Part shown: positions 42,358-50,756 of the stretch, one piece after another
How the letters are laid out: each line of letters starts with the position of its first letter
How positions within the stretch are numbered: position 1 is the stretch's first letter
DNA from: Euglena gracilis
Taxonomy: Eukaryota; Euglenida; Euglenophyceae; Euglenales
NCBI GenBank assembly: GCA_039621445.1
Contig: CP154956.1
Coordinates: 5,020,170-5,084,169 of the forward strand
Direction: 5' to 3'
Length of the DNA stretch: 64,000 nucleotides
Notes under the pieces: generated by a model
What the model was told of the DNA's origin: nothing
What the model saw: the letters and a program-made list of their open reading frames with translations, nothing else
The model's database searches: none
Translations under genes and position numbers: made by a program

Positions 42358-43504
42358 CTAGGCGGTAGACTGGGGGGGGGGGTCCTGGGTGGTCGGCCGA
42401 CTAGTCGGCCGACCACCCAATTGGTCGGCCGACTAGGCCTGGTCGGCAGCTAGTCGGCGAGACGGGGGGGGGGGGTTCCTGGGTGGTCGGCGGACTAGTC
42501 GGCCGACCACCCACTCTAATGTAGTTACGGGCCAGTCTCGCCGACTTTTTATGAAGAAAATTGTATGCAAACTAGTCGGTGGCTAGTCGGTGGGCATAAA
42601 AATGGTTTGTGGCGGGTCCAAACCACCCGGAAATGGTCCGGATGGGGCCAAATAAGTGCCTTACACCAACAGGAACACCCTCAGATGGAAATTTTTGGTC
42701 GGTGGGGGGTCGGTGGGCCCTTGATGGGGTCCGGAGGGGTAAAAAACCAATGACGAAACAGGGATTACATGAAAATCCTTTAGAAATGCAAGCATTCTGC
42801 ATCAGGACAGGCTGAAAACTCCCCCCTCCACCCCCACCCGAGCCCAGATAACAAAATCCCTTCCATGTTGGCAACATACTCGGGGGCTAAGTCGTTTTTG
42901 TGGCTCACTTTGGCATAGGCGGGGGGGCTCCGCCCCCCCCCCCCCCGCACCCCCCCCCTCAAATAACAAAATCCCTTCTATGTTGGCAACATACTCCGGG
43001 GCTAAGTCGTTTTTGTGGCTCACTTTGGCATAGGGGGGGGGGGGGCTCTGCCCCCCCCGCACCCCCCCCTCAAATAACAAAATCCCTTCTATGTTGGCAA
43101 CATACTTGGAGGGCTAAGTCCTTTTGTGCAAAATTTGACTTATATTGACTTATATACAACGGATAGAGGTGTTCTTTTGCCAAAAGTGGCCCAAAATGGA
43201 CATTTTCCCCCAATTTTTTGCATATTCACCCCCGATTGGGGGGTTCTGGAGCCATTTGGGTGGGTTTTGACTGGTTTTGGGGTGATTTGGACAAATTTTT
43301 TTCTCAGGGGGGGGGCTTAAAAGTCGGCGAAACTGGCCCGTAACTACATTAGAGTGGGTGGTCGGCCGACTAGTCGGCCGACCACCCAGGACCCCCCCCC
43401 CCCTGTCTCGCCGACTAGCTGCCGACCAGGCCTAGTCGGCCGACCAATTGGGTGGTCGGCCGACTAGTCGGCCAACCACCCAGGACCCCCCCCCCCCAGT
43501 CTAC
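42358..43504. mobile_element. TIR element acting as an exact intron (introner-like), 1147 bp
   Basis: Inverted repeats of about 185 bases lie at 42363-42550 and 43320-43508. Both contain CGGTAGACTGGGG, a palindromic block of GGTCGGCCGACTAGTCGG type, TGGTCGGCAGCTAGTCGGC and ACTCTAATGTAGTTACGGGC. On the minus strand ACG|GTAGAC opens the intron, with the GT inside the repeat, and CGCCTAG|GAC closes it. The flanking exons join in phase 0 into one protein. The centre carries a tandem repeat and no recognised transposase. Confidence 0.85.
42850..43110. repeat. Tandem repeat inside the TIR intron
   Basis: About three copies (two full, one partial) of a roughly 120-base unit: ACAAAATCCCTTCTATGTTG, GCAACATACTCGGGGGCTAA, GTCGTTTTTGTGGCTCACTT, TGGCATAGG and G/C runs. 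Confidence 0.8.
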
Positions 43505-43633
43505 CGTTTGCCACTGGTCATCTGCCTCCTGCTTACCGCCCTCAGAAGTTTTGCGGATCGCAGCAACAAATCCCTCAGGGGGGGGCGGAGGTTTCAGTCC
43601 GGCCAACGCCACAAGGTTCGCCTGTTTAGCCAT
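43505..43633 (-). CDS. MAKQ gene, first coding exon
   Basis: ATG at 43633 starts MAKQANLVALAGLKPPPPPE, then GFVAAIRKTSEGGKQEADDQ and WQT, ending at the donor ACG|GTAGAC. The start resembles the other MAK-type proteins (MAK, Pro-rich turn, short helix). Splicing over the TIR element gives WQT-DPDDPVNGPLFAKKK, which aligns with VDP-LHLAEATKKK of copy 1. Reading into the element gives only Gly codons. Confidence 0.65.
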
Positions 43634-43682
43634 TAAGAACAAAAACTGGAGGAGATCATATCACCATCATCAAAGAGCAAAC

Positions 43683-43865
43683 AATTTCCAAGACAGGGAT
43701 CTGTTAGTGTAAAACGATTTCCAAGACTGGGATCCGTTAGTGTAAAACGATTTCCAAGACAGGCGACCGTTAGTGTAAAACGATTTCCAAGACAGGGATC
43801 CGTTAGTGTAAAACGATTTCCAAGACAGGGATCCGTTAGTGTAAAACGATTTCCAAGACGGCGTA
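43683..43865. repeat. 33-bp tandem repeats, array 2
   Basis: Five copies of the same 33-base unit as 40005-40215 (GTTAGTGTAAAACGATTTCC AAGACAGGGATCC). The array ends in AAGACGGCGTACGTTTTCTTG AAAAAAATG (shown in two parts), also found at 41730-41760, where it is the end of the MAKQ main exon and its donor. Confidence 0.85.
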
Positions 43866-43971
43866 CGTTTTCTTGAAAAAAATGACAAAAACGGCCAAAA
43901 CTCAAGCCAGGTGCATCAGTCGAATGAATTTTCAAGACAGGCGTGCGGGCCCAGACGAAATAGGTTTTTAG

Positions 43972-44067
43972 TAAATCAACAGACACTAACGATTTCAGCA
44001 GGGGCGCCGGGCCGCTCGCTCGCACGGCCCGGCGCCCCTGCTGAAATCGTTAGTGTCTGTTGATTTA
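43972..44067. repeat. Perfect palindrome, about 42-base arms
   Basis: TAAATCAACAGACACTAACG, ATTTCAGCAGGGGCGCCGGGCC and their exact reverse complement surround the 12-base loop GCTCGCTCGCAC. The word ACACTAACGATTTC links it to the 33-bp arrays. It could extrude as a cruciform or fold in RNA. Confidence 0.9.
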
Positions 44068-46442
44068 TATGTAGAAAATAGGTCATAAATAGCAACAACA
44101 GAAAGTTCAGGCACAATTGTGCCTGACGTTTTCTGAAAAAGAGGTGAAAATACTGCCACCATGATTTGAGTGAATGTATTATTGAAGCATTTTTTAATGA
44201 GGATTTTATGTTATGATTGCATGACGTTTACAAGGGTCTCAATTTCACCAAACCCGGGGATACTTTTTATAAATTCACTCTTACTGGACAACATATCAAA
44301 CAATAACAGAGCAGAAAACGTTTCCGAAGGGAGGGTGAAAAATAGTCACAAAAAATAGCGTGGTTTGAGAAAAATGACAAAAAAAAGGGATGAAACAGGA
44401 TGATGAAACTTAGAACAGAATGTAAGAAGAATGCAAGAGCGAAGCAAGTGATAAATATGTAACAAAAAAGGTGACGCAGAGAAGGAGTCAGGCACATTTG
44501 TGCCTGACAAAAAGCAATAATGCTGTAGAATGGGCATTCTTTGAAAGCGATTATCAATTAGCATTTGCGTAATTTATTATTTATAAATTACACACCCGTA
44601 ACTTACCGTAACTTACGGTAATTTTTGAAATGTATGAAAGTTATGAAAATTAAAAAAAATCACACACCCCAGGACCCCTCTTTCCTTGCTGAGTCATTCC
44701 TTGCATTTTGACCCCCCCATGAAGTTCACTGTTGCACGTTTGAAACTATGGTGAAGTTCACCGGGGGGGGGGGGGGGGCGGAAACCCTCCCCCTCATCTG
44801 CCTCACTGGAGGCTAGGCGCGCCGCTCGGGGGGGGCCGGGTCCCCCCCCCCCCCCCCCCCCCCCGCGCGGCCCCCGCGGCGCCCCGCGGCCGCACGCCCC
44901 CCCCCTGGACCCCCCCTCCCCCCCCCTGTGCCTAGCATAGCCAAGAAAAAAAATTTGGGGGAAAATCGCGATTTTTGAGGCCCAAAAATGACCAAAAATG
45001 ACCATTTTCGGACACAAAATGGCAAATTTGGGGGCCGCGCGCTCTGCGCGCGGCCAAAAAAGCACTTTTTGGGTCAAAAATGGCACAAAAATGGCAAAAA
45101 AATGACCACTTTTTGGACCCGAAAATCACCGATTTTAGGATGCGTTCCGCCCGCTCGGACCCCCCTCCCCCCCCCCCCCCCTCCCCCCGCGCGGCCGCCC
45201 GCGCGGCCGCTCGCCCCCCCCCCCAGCCCCCCCCCCCGCTGTGCCTAGCCTCCAGTGAAGTTAGCTTACCTAACTTAATTTCACTACCCTCACCCCCCCT
45301 CAAAGTGGCCACCCTCCAGGCATCGTGGGACCCAAATGGCCACTCCGGGGGGGGCACTTTGGAGGGGAGGTCAAATTTTGGCCTTTGTCGCCTTTGGTGT
45401 CGAAGGAAAATGAGGGGTGAAATGTCTTATGATGGTATGGTCGTGGGTTCGAAACCCACCAGGTCACACCGGAGGTTCGGCACGTCTAACGAGCACCCTC
45501 GGCCACCAGGGGGGGGGGTCCCCATTTTGACGTGCCGAGGGGGTCAGGCCCCCAGGGCGGGGGGATCCACCGTGGCGGACAGCAGGAATTTCCCAAAGGA
45601 AAATTCATTGGTATGGTTCGGCATGCCGTGCTGAGGGGAGATCAGGCGGTGAACTCTGGGTTTTTCGGGCGGGACCCCCCACCCCCCCCTCTTCATTCGA
45701 AATACATGGACGAACTTCACCGGTGAACTTCACCAGTGAAGTTTCTCCATGAAATTCCTTTAGGGGCGGAGCCCCCACCCCCCCCCCCCACCCCTGCCTA
45801 ACCTCCAGGGGGTTGGCTGACCAAGGGGGGTCCCCATTTTGTCGTGCCGAGGGGGTCCGACCACCACGGGGGGGGGGGGTGGCTGCCGAACCTCCACCGC
45901 TCCTTTGAGGGGCGAGACCGCGCTGATTAAGTACGCCGCCAATTTTTATTTTGGAGTTCATCCAAGCCAATGCACTTTTTTCAGGCGGGTTGCTGCCTTC
46001 GGCTCCAAAAATAGTCCCCCCTTTGGCTGTAAAAAAAACCTTCAACTGCATTCTTTTTTGCAGTGACCTTTGACTTTTTTTTTTCACATTGGATGACAAC
46101 AACACATAAACCGAATTTTTAAAAGGGGAAAAAAAGGTGCTTTGCACACAAAAAAGGGAGAAACGGTCTGAAATTTCTGAAAAAAAGCAGAACATAAATT
46201 ACACGGCGGAAATTAAAAAATAAATAACGCCGTAAGTTACGTGTAAGTTACAAGCGAAACTTACAATTGTAAATTACGTCGCAATGCTATTATCAATTGA
46301 CAAAAAATGCATTATTTTTGTTCATTTTAGGTGTGGCTGGGCTGCCTGTGTCACCCAAAATGTGTCAGTGTTGGCTGGGGGGGGGGGGGCAATGTTGCAG
46401 GGCAAAATGTGACCATGTCGGCCTAGTGGGGTGACAAAATGA
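44068..46442. other. No gene seen; G/C tracts and short inverted repeats
   Basis: CAGGCACAATTGTGCCTGAC is at 44109 and a near copy at 44490. A very C- and G-rich block (44760-45240) has GGCCGCGCGCTCTGCGCGCGGCC-type hairpins near 45034. GTGGGTTCGAAACCCAC at 45452-45468 resembles a tRNA T-arm/B box but no cloverleaf could be formed. TCAAAGTGGCCACCCTCCAGG occurs at 45300, as it does at 35862. CTCAAGTGAAGTTCACC-type repeats lie near 44715-44760 and 45715-45745. Confidence 0.45.
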
Positions 46443-46551
46443 GTGAGGAGGCAAAGCAATCCAAAAGACGGGATAGCCATTGGGAGAGTTTTGACGCGCC
46501 TGACTATCGACGACTTGTCCCAGTGGCGTCAGACGCTGGCTAAACACAAGA

Positions 46552-46929
46552 GTGACTACAACGTGTTTGCCTTTTCCAGTCAGGGATGTCCCTGTCCGTG
46601 TCTGGGCTTGGACATGCTTAACACCCCCCACAAAATTGCAAAACACCCCTGCTTTTGCCCCTCCTACGGACCAGAACGCCCCCCTGTCCGTCGACCTGAC
46701 TGCCGCCCCGTTCCGCACGGCCGTCGCGGTCAACACGGACACTCCGCGGGAGTTGAAGACGGAACCGTTTGACGCTGACCGCTGTCCGCAATGTGGTGGT
46801 GCCATGGGTTTGCGGGGAGGGAAGCACAAAGTAGTTTGTGACTCCTGCCACTTGCCATGGCATTTTGCCTGTGCGGGTCTGACCCTGCCCCCCCGGTATG
46901 GGTCGTGGGTGTGTCCTGACTGCAAGTAG
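46552..46929 (+). CDS. PHD-finger protein fragment of a retroelement
   Basis: The frame ends CPQCGGAMGLRGGKHKVVCD, SCHLPWHFACAGLTLPPRYG, SWVCPDCK and TAG. The spacing C-x2-C, C-x2-C, W-H-F-x-C, C-x2-C is a C4HC3 PHD zinc finger. Upstream an overlapping frame (from 46443) reads LTRLTIDDLSQWRQTLAKHK, so a frameshift may separate the true N-terminus. It lies 380 bases before the RT-RLE fragment on the same strand and probably belongs to the same element, where it would bind nucleic acid or chromatin. Confidence 0.55.
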   Translation: MTTTCLPFPVRDVPVRVWAWTCLTPPTKLQNTPAFAPPTDQNAPLSVDLTAAPFRTAVAVNTDTPRELKTEPFDADRCPQCGGAMGLRGGKHKVVCDSCHLPWHFACAGLTLPPRYGSWVCPDCK

Positions 46930-47305
46930 TTTCCCCAATTGGAAATACAGCAAAACAATTCCTTTGTATCGCAGCGGCCGTGGCGCAACGTTGCTTGCCT
47001 AGCACCTCACCTGTCTGATTATCCACTGTTCTTCCCCCGTTTCGCGTCATCCCAACGCCGTGGAAACCAACGAATGCCATGCCATTCATTGGAGGCGTGC
47101 GGACGGACGGACGGACGGACGGACGGACGGACGGCTAGAGAAAATTCCTTTCACCTGGACGGACGGCTGGACAGGGTGCATTTTGGCTGGACGGACGGAC
47201 GGCTAGGTTGGTCTCAAAAATCGCGAAAGGTCCAGCGCAGGCGATCACGCCTGGTATTTCCTAATTGTTTGTCAGAACGACGTTTGTCAGACGCTGAGTT
47301 GCATC
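46930..47305. repeat. Spacer with (GGAC)n microsatellite
   Basis: GGACGGACGGACGGACGGAC repeats at 47100-47131, and further GGACGGACGG words follow to 47203. It lies between the PHD fragment and the RT-RLE fragment. Confidence 0.75.
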
Positions 47306-48439
47306 ATGACAGGACCAGTTGATGACAACCAGTGGTCACAGGCCACCTTGCCACCCCGTTTGGGGGGACTAGGAATTAAGGATCCGCAGGAATGCCGACT
47401 CGCTGCACGGTGGTCAGCCCAACTGGACTTCCTCCAAAGGGCTGAAACGTTGTTGGGACTTCCGGACTTCGTAATCCGCAATATGAAACCACCAGATTTT
47501 GACTCCGCACTGACATTGCTGAAGATCGTTGGTGTTGAAGGTCAACCCCTGCAGGCCTTAACAGATGACTCCACCCGTGCCACCCAACTACCACGAGAAA
47601 TGGTGTCACAGAAACACTGGGGGAACGTCTGCTCAATGCTGCGCCAAAAGAAACTGCAAAACTCCCTGTCCGGATCCGATGCCATCCGATTTTCCTGCCA
47701 AACAAGGCCTCATGCCATGGCCTGGACGTGTGCAGTCCCCTCTGCTGGCACAAAAACCCTTGTTCCCACGAAAGAATTTGTTGCCCTCCTCCAATGGACG
47801 CTTGGCGCTCCTGTGGTAAAAACAGAAGAGAGCCACTCTCCCGCATGTCCACGATGCATGAGCCCACTTGACACAGCCGGCCACCACCTCGTCTGCTGCC
47901 ACCGTAACAACCTCGTTCGGCGGCACGGGGCAGTGCAAAGCTTTGTCCTGAACCTGGCACAGCGAGCTGGCTTCCCTGCACGTCGAGAAGAAAAAGCTGA
48001 GGACGGAACTCGACCGGGCGATGTTTTCATCACTCGATTTGACGCAAATGGACCCGCAGCCATTGATGTCACAGTCAGACACCCACTAGCACCCTCCAGG
48101 TCACCTCCAGCTCAGGTGGACAATTGGCACACTCGACAGGAAGAAGACAAAATTGCCAAGTATGGGGACCCTTGCAAGCGACGAGGCTGGACATTTATCC
48201 CACTGGTGATGGACTGCTACGGTGGCATGAGTGAAGCAGGCCAAGGATTCGTCTCCACATGCATCCGCCTCCAAACAAGCCAACATAACGGTTGGGAGAG
48301 GCGGGGTGTGGAGGCCAGTGCATGGCAGGGACTTGGAATGGCTTTGATGCGCGAGTTGGCAAGACAACTGGCATGGGGACAGTGCCCTGAGCAACTACTT
48401 GATTGCAATAGCGGTGGTACGCATTCCCCATACTTTTGA
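47306..48439 (+). CDS. RLE-type non-LTR retrotransposon, C-terminal part (RT thumb + endonuclease)
   Basis: This 377-residue frame begins near LPPRLGGLGIKDPQECRLAA, the end of an RT domain. A zinc site CPRC (residues 181-184) and HHLVCC (193-198) and then RPGDVFITRF (236-245) and IDVTV (253-257) form the restriction-like endonuclease seen in R2/NeSL/CRE-type elements, which nick the target for target-primed reverse transcription. GWTFIPLVMDCYGGMSEAG is a conserved C-terminal stretch shared with the other copies here. The RT palm is missing, so it is 5'-truncated or rearranged. Confidence 0.75.
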   Translation: MTGPVDDNQWSQATLPPRLGGLGIKDPQECRLAARWSAQLDFLQRAETLLGLPDFVIRNMKPPDFDSALTLLKIVGVEGQPLQALTDDSTRATQLPREMVSQKHWGNVCSMLRQKKLQNSLSGSDAIRFSCQTRPHAMAWTCAVPSAGTKTLVPTKEFVALLQWTLGAPVVKTEESHSPACPRCMSPLDTAGHHLVCCHRNNLVRRHGAVQSFVLNLAQRAGFPARREEKAEDGTRPGDVFITRFDANGPAAIDVTVRHPLAPSRSPPAQVDNWHTRQEEDKIAKYGDPCKRRGWTFIPLVMDCYGGMSEAGQGFVSTCIRLQTSQHNGWERRGVEASAWQGLGMALMRELARQLAWGQCPEQLLDCNSGGTHSPYF

Positions 48440-48985
48440 GTGTGACTTCATCCAGTGCACCGACCACCTCTACCACCTTCGGTGGCCCACACAGAGCAAT
48501 GGCCATGAGGCCAGCTTTCTCACCTCCACTCTCGGAAGGCTCTGAAACAACCCCAGGCACAAATCAGCCACTCTCGGACGGCTGTGAAACCACCCCAGGC
48601 ACAAATCAGCCAACCAGCCAATGACACAAACACGCCAACAGTGGCAGGCAAAGCACACACTCCCCCCCACCCCCCCCCCCGCCGCCGTATATATTGAAGA
48701 TGGGACTTTCCCATTTTCCTCTAACCATGGACCGCAGGACGGGCACGCACTCCGTACAACCTTTATGTACTTTACACCCATAGTATCTACCGGCGACCTG
48801 TGGCCGCACAGGGAGTCATGAGGAGTTTCTCCTTGTGGCGAGGGCCAAAAGAGACATCTCCCTGGGCCCGGGGCACGGTCTGGGTGAAGCTGTGCTACCC
48901 GCCGTGTTGTTGTTTTGTCAGAAATTTCCTAATTGTTTGTCACTTTCTGAGTGTCTATTTTTTTTCGATCTCCGCATAAACCGCC
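48440..48985. repeat. Spacer between retroelements with a 40-bp duplication
   Basis: CACTCTCGGAxGGCTxTGAA and ACxACCCCAGGCACAAATCA occur twice in tandem (48528-48611). The rest is C-rich and probably the 3' untranslated part of one element and the 5' part of the next. TTTCCTAATTGTTTGTCA occurs at 47258 and again at 48926, suggesting related 5' regions. Confidence 0.5.
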
Positions 48986-49735
48986 ATGTCGGGGGCCGCG
49001 GCCCCAGAAGACCCGCCAGCTGTGCTGGAAGTGCCGCTGGACAACGTCATCCTCAACAAAAAATTGACTTCGGTGCTGGACCAAGTGGGCCTGGTGGCCC
49101 AGAATATGATGCTGTTGGCGAGCAAGGTGGAGGCCCTGGCCGACAAGGTGGAGGAAGGTCGACCAGGAAAAAGAAAAAGACAATCAGAAGAAGATTATGA
49201 AGACTACCTCAGACAAAAGCACCAGAACAAGTACATCCCCCGCCACCTCCGCCACCAGCAACAGCAGCAGCCTGAGCAGCCCTTACCTCTCCCCTGTCCC
49301 CCACACACACACCCACACCACCACTCACACATCACACATTTAAATCCCCAGGGGATGCCTGGAAGGACTGCCCAGCACCAACAGCAGCAGCAACAGCTGC
49401 AGCCCCAAATGGGGCCACAAATGGGCAGCCATATGGGGACCCAAATGGGCATGAACATCCCCACCATGAGTGCCAGTGCCACAGCCAACAACCACCAAGG
49501 GCTGCAGCTCCCCACCGACCTGCTGCGACAGCTGCTGGTGCAAATCATGTTGCTGCTGATTGGAAATGTTACACAACAAAATGGCAGCAACATGGCCAAT
49601 GCTGTCTCACAATTAATGGCCCCCCCAGCTGGAACATTTGGACCCTGTCCCCCACATGTGCTCCCCCTTGTGCCCTGCCCTGTGCCCTGCCCAAGCCAAA
49701 GGGGGGAAGGGGGGGGGGGGACAGGAGGTATTTGA
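48986..49735 (+). CDS. Retroelement ORF1-like protein, coiled coil and Gln/His/Met-rich
   Basis: The ATG at 48986 starts MSGAAAPEDPPAVLEVPLDN. A coiled coil follows (LDQVGLVAQNMMLLASKVEA, LADKVEE; residues about 30-57), then a basic stretch GKRKRQSEEDYEDYLRQKHQ and long Gln, His-Pro and Gln-Met repeats encoded by CAG/CAC tracts. ORF1 proteins of non-LTR elements often pair a coiled coil with basic RNA-binding sequence. The frame ends right after a G12 run at 49709-49720. The next frame overlaps by 98 bases, so slippage or an indel at this run would fuse the two. Confidence 0.65.
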   Translation: MSGAAAPEDPPAVLEVPLDNVILNKKLTSVLDQVGLVAQNMMLLASKVEALADKVEEGRPGKRKRQSEEDYEDYLRQKHQNKYIPRHLRHQQQQQPEQPLPLPCPPHTHPHHHSHITHLNPQGMPGRTAQHQQQQQQLQPQMGPQMGSHMGTQMGMNIPTMSASATANNHQGLQLPTDLLRQLLVQIMLLLIGNVTQQNGSNMANAVSQLMAPPAGTFGPCPPHVLPLVPCPVPCPSQRGEGGGGTGGI

Positions 49736-50756
49736 GGTCCCAAAAAAGACAAGACCCCCCCCAAATGCAATTGCAAAAAAATGCACCACAACACCCCAAA
49801 TCCAGAGGATTCTGGAAAAATTAAGGACCAGGTCCACACTGGAAAAACAGCAAGTAGCAGAGATTGTGGATGAAAGAAAAACAGCACAGTTGGCTGCACA
49901 AACCAGGGCTGGCAAAACCCAAACCCCAGCAAAGCTGCCCACAAACTCGGTGACAGCCGCAGACGACTGGTCTGTGCTGTCCTCGACGGATGCCTCCATC
50001 TGGGGGGAATGGAATGGCCAAAGGAAAAAATACAAAAAAGCCCTCGTGGACCAGTGGTTGGAAAACATCCATATCAGTGTGGCCCCCCTTCCCCCTCACC
50101 CCCCCGGACGCACCTGGTCTGACCTGGCGGACGATGAGGTCCAGCTCCTCCTGTATGCACCTTGTGCTCCGCTCCAGGGAGGGGGGGAAGTCCGGTGGCA
50201 GTTCCTCGCCAAATCATGGGGGACTGGACACACCCTGGGCACCCACATGGCCGGCCCCCCCCTCTGGCCGGCAGACCTGTGGCTCAACCACCACACGCAC
50301 AAAAGCCATAGGGACATCCTCTGCTGTGGGGATATCGAAGCAAACCCGGGCCCTTCTTCCGGGGGGCCAGCCGGCCAAACAGCCCGTCTGACACCGGACG
50401 AGATATGGGATGAACTTTACTGGAACGGCCAGCGCTGGAGGTGGCGACGTCTGCGCACCCCAGCCACAGCCGGCCCATCTTCTGAGGCCCCTGCCCAGGT
50501 CGGCCCAGGGACCGAATTTGCGAAATGCCGCCTGTGCTTTCAGCACATCAACCTGTCGTCTCTCTGGGACATGCAGTCTCATAATTGCCAGGCAGGTAGA
50601 CCGTTCGGCAACATCTTTTCGCTCACCACAGTCCGGGAAGACAATTGGCGCTGGGACCTACAACACCTGGAATCCCTACCAAATGGCGAGTGGTGGCTGG
50701 TCCGCTGCAAGGTCTGTGGGTGGTCAACAGAAACCCCCTACCGGCACCCCTACTGA
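49638..50756 (+). CDS. Retroelement polyprotein part 2 with 2A motif
   Basis: This open frame has no obvious own ATG and probably continues ORF1 by a frame change. It encodes a basic helical region (IQRILEKLRTRSTLEKQQVA), a Trp-rich region and, at 50331-50353, GDIEANPGP, an exact DxExNPGP 2A-type ribosome-skipping motif. After it come EIWDELYWNGQRWRWRRL and a likely zinc-binding module CRLCFQHINLSSLWDMQSHN C with CKVCGW. The frame overlaps the next by 112 bases, around a C5 run (AAACCCCCTACC). Confidence 0.7.
   Translation: MDPVPHMCSPLCPALCPAQAKGGKGGGGQEVFEVPKKTRPPPNAIAKKCTTTPQIQRILEKLRTRSTLEKQQVAEIVDERKTAQLAAQTRAGKTQTPAKLPTNSVTAADDWSVLSSTDASIWGEWNGQRKKYKKALVDQWLENIHISVAPLPPHPPGRTWSDLADDEVQLLLYAPCAPLQGGGEVRWQFLAKSWGTGHTLGTHMAGPPLWPADLWLNHHTHKSHRDILCCGDIEANPGPSSGGPAGQTARLTPDEIWDELYWNGQRWRWRRLRTPATAGPSSEAPAQVGPGTEFAKCRLCFQHINLSSLWDMQSHNCQAGRPFGNIFSLTTVREDNWRWDLQHLESLPNGEWWLVRCKVCGWSTETPYRHPY
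50300..50353 (+). other. 2A-type ribosome-skipping site 1
   Basis: HKSHRDILCCGDIEANPGP ends with the invariant DxExNPGP. The predicted separation is between Gly (GGG, 50348-50350) and Pro (CCC, 50351-50353). Confidence 0.8.

Noticed and set aside
44760-45250. Gly/Arg/Ala-rich frames in the G/C block
   Set aside because: They are low-complexity translations of G and C runs with no conserved motif.
45452-45468. tRNA-like GTGGGTTCGAAACCCAC
   Set aside because: The T-arm is perfect, but no matching acceptor stem, D-arm or anticodon arm can be formed from the upstream sequence. It could be a remnant of a tRNA-derived SINE.
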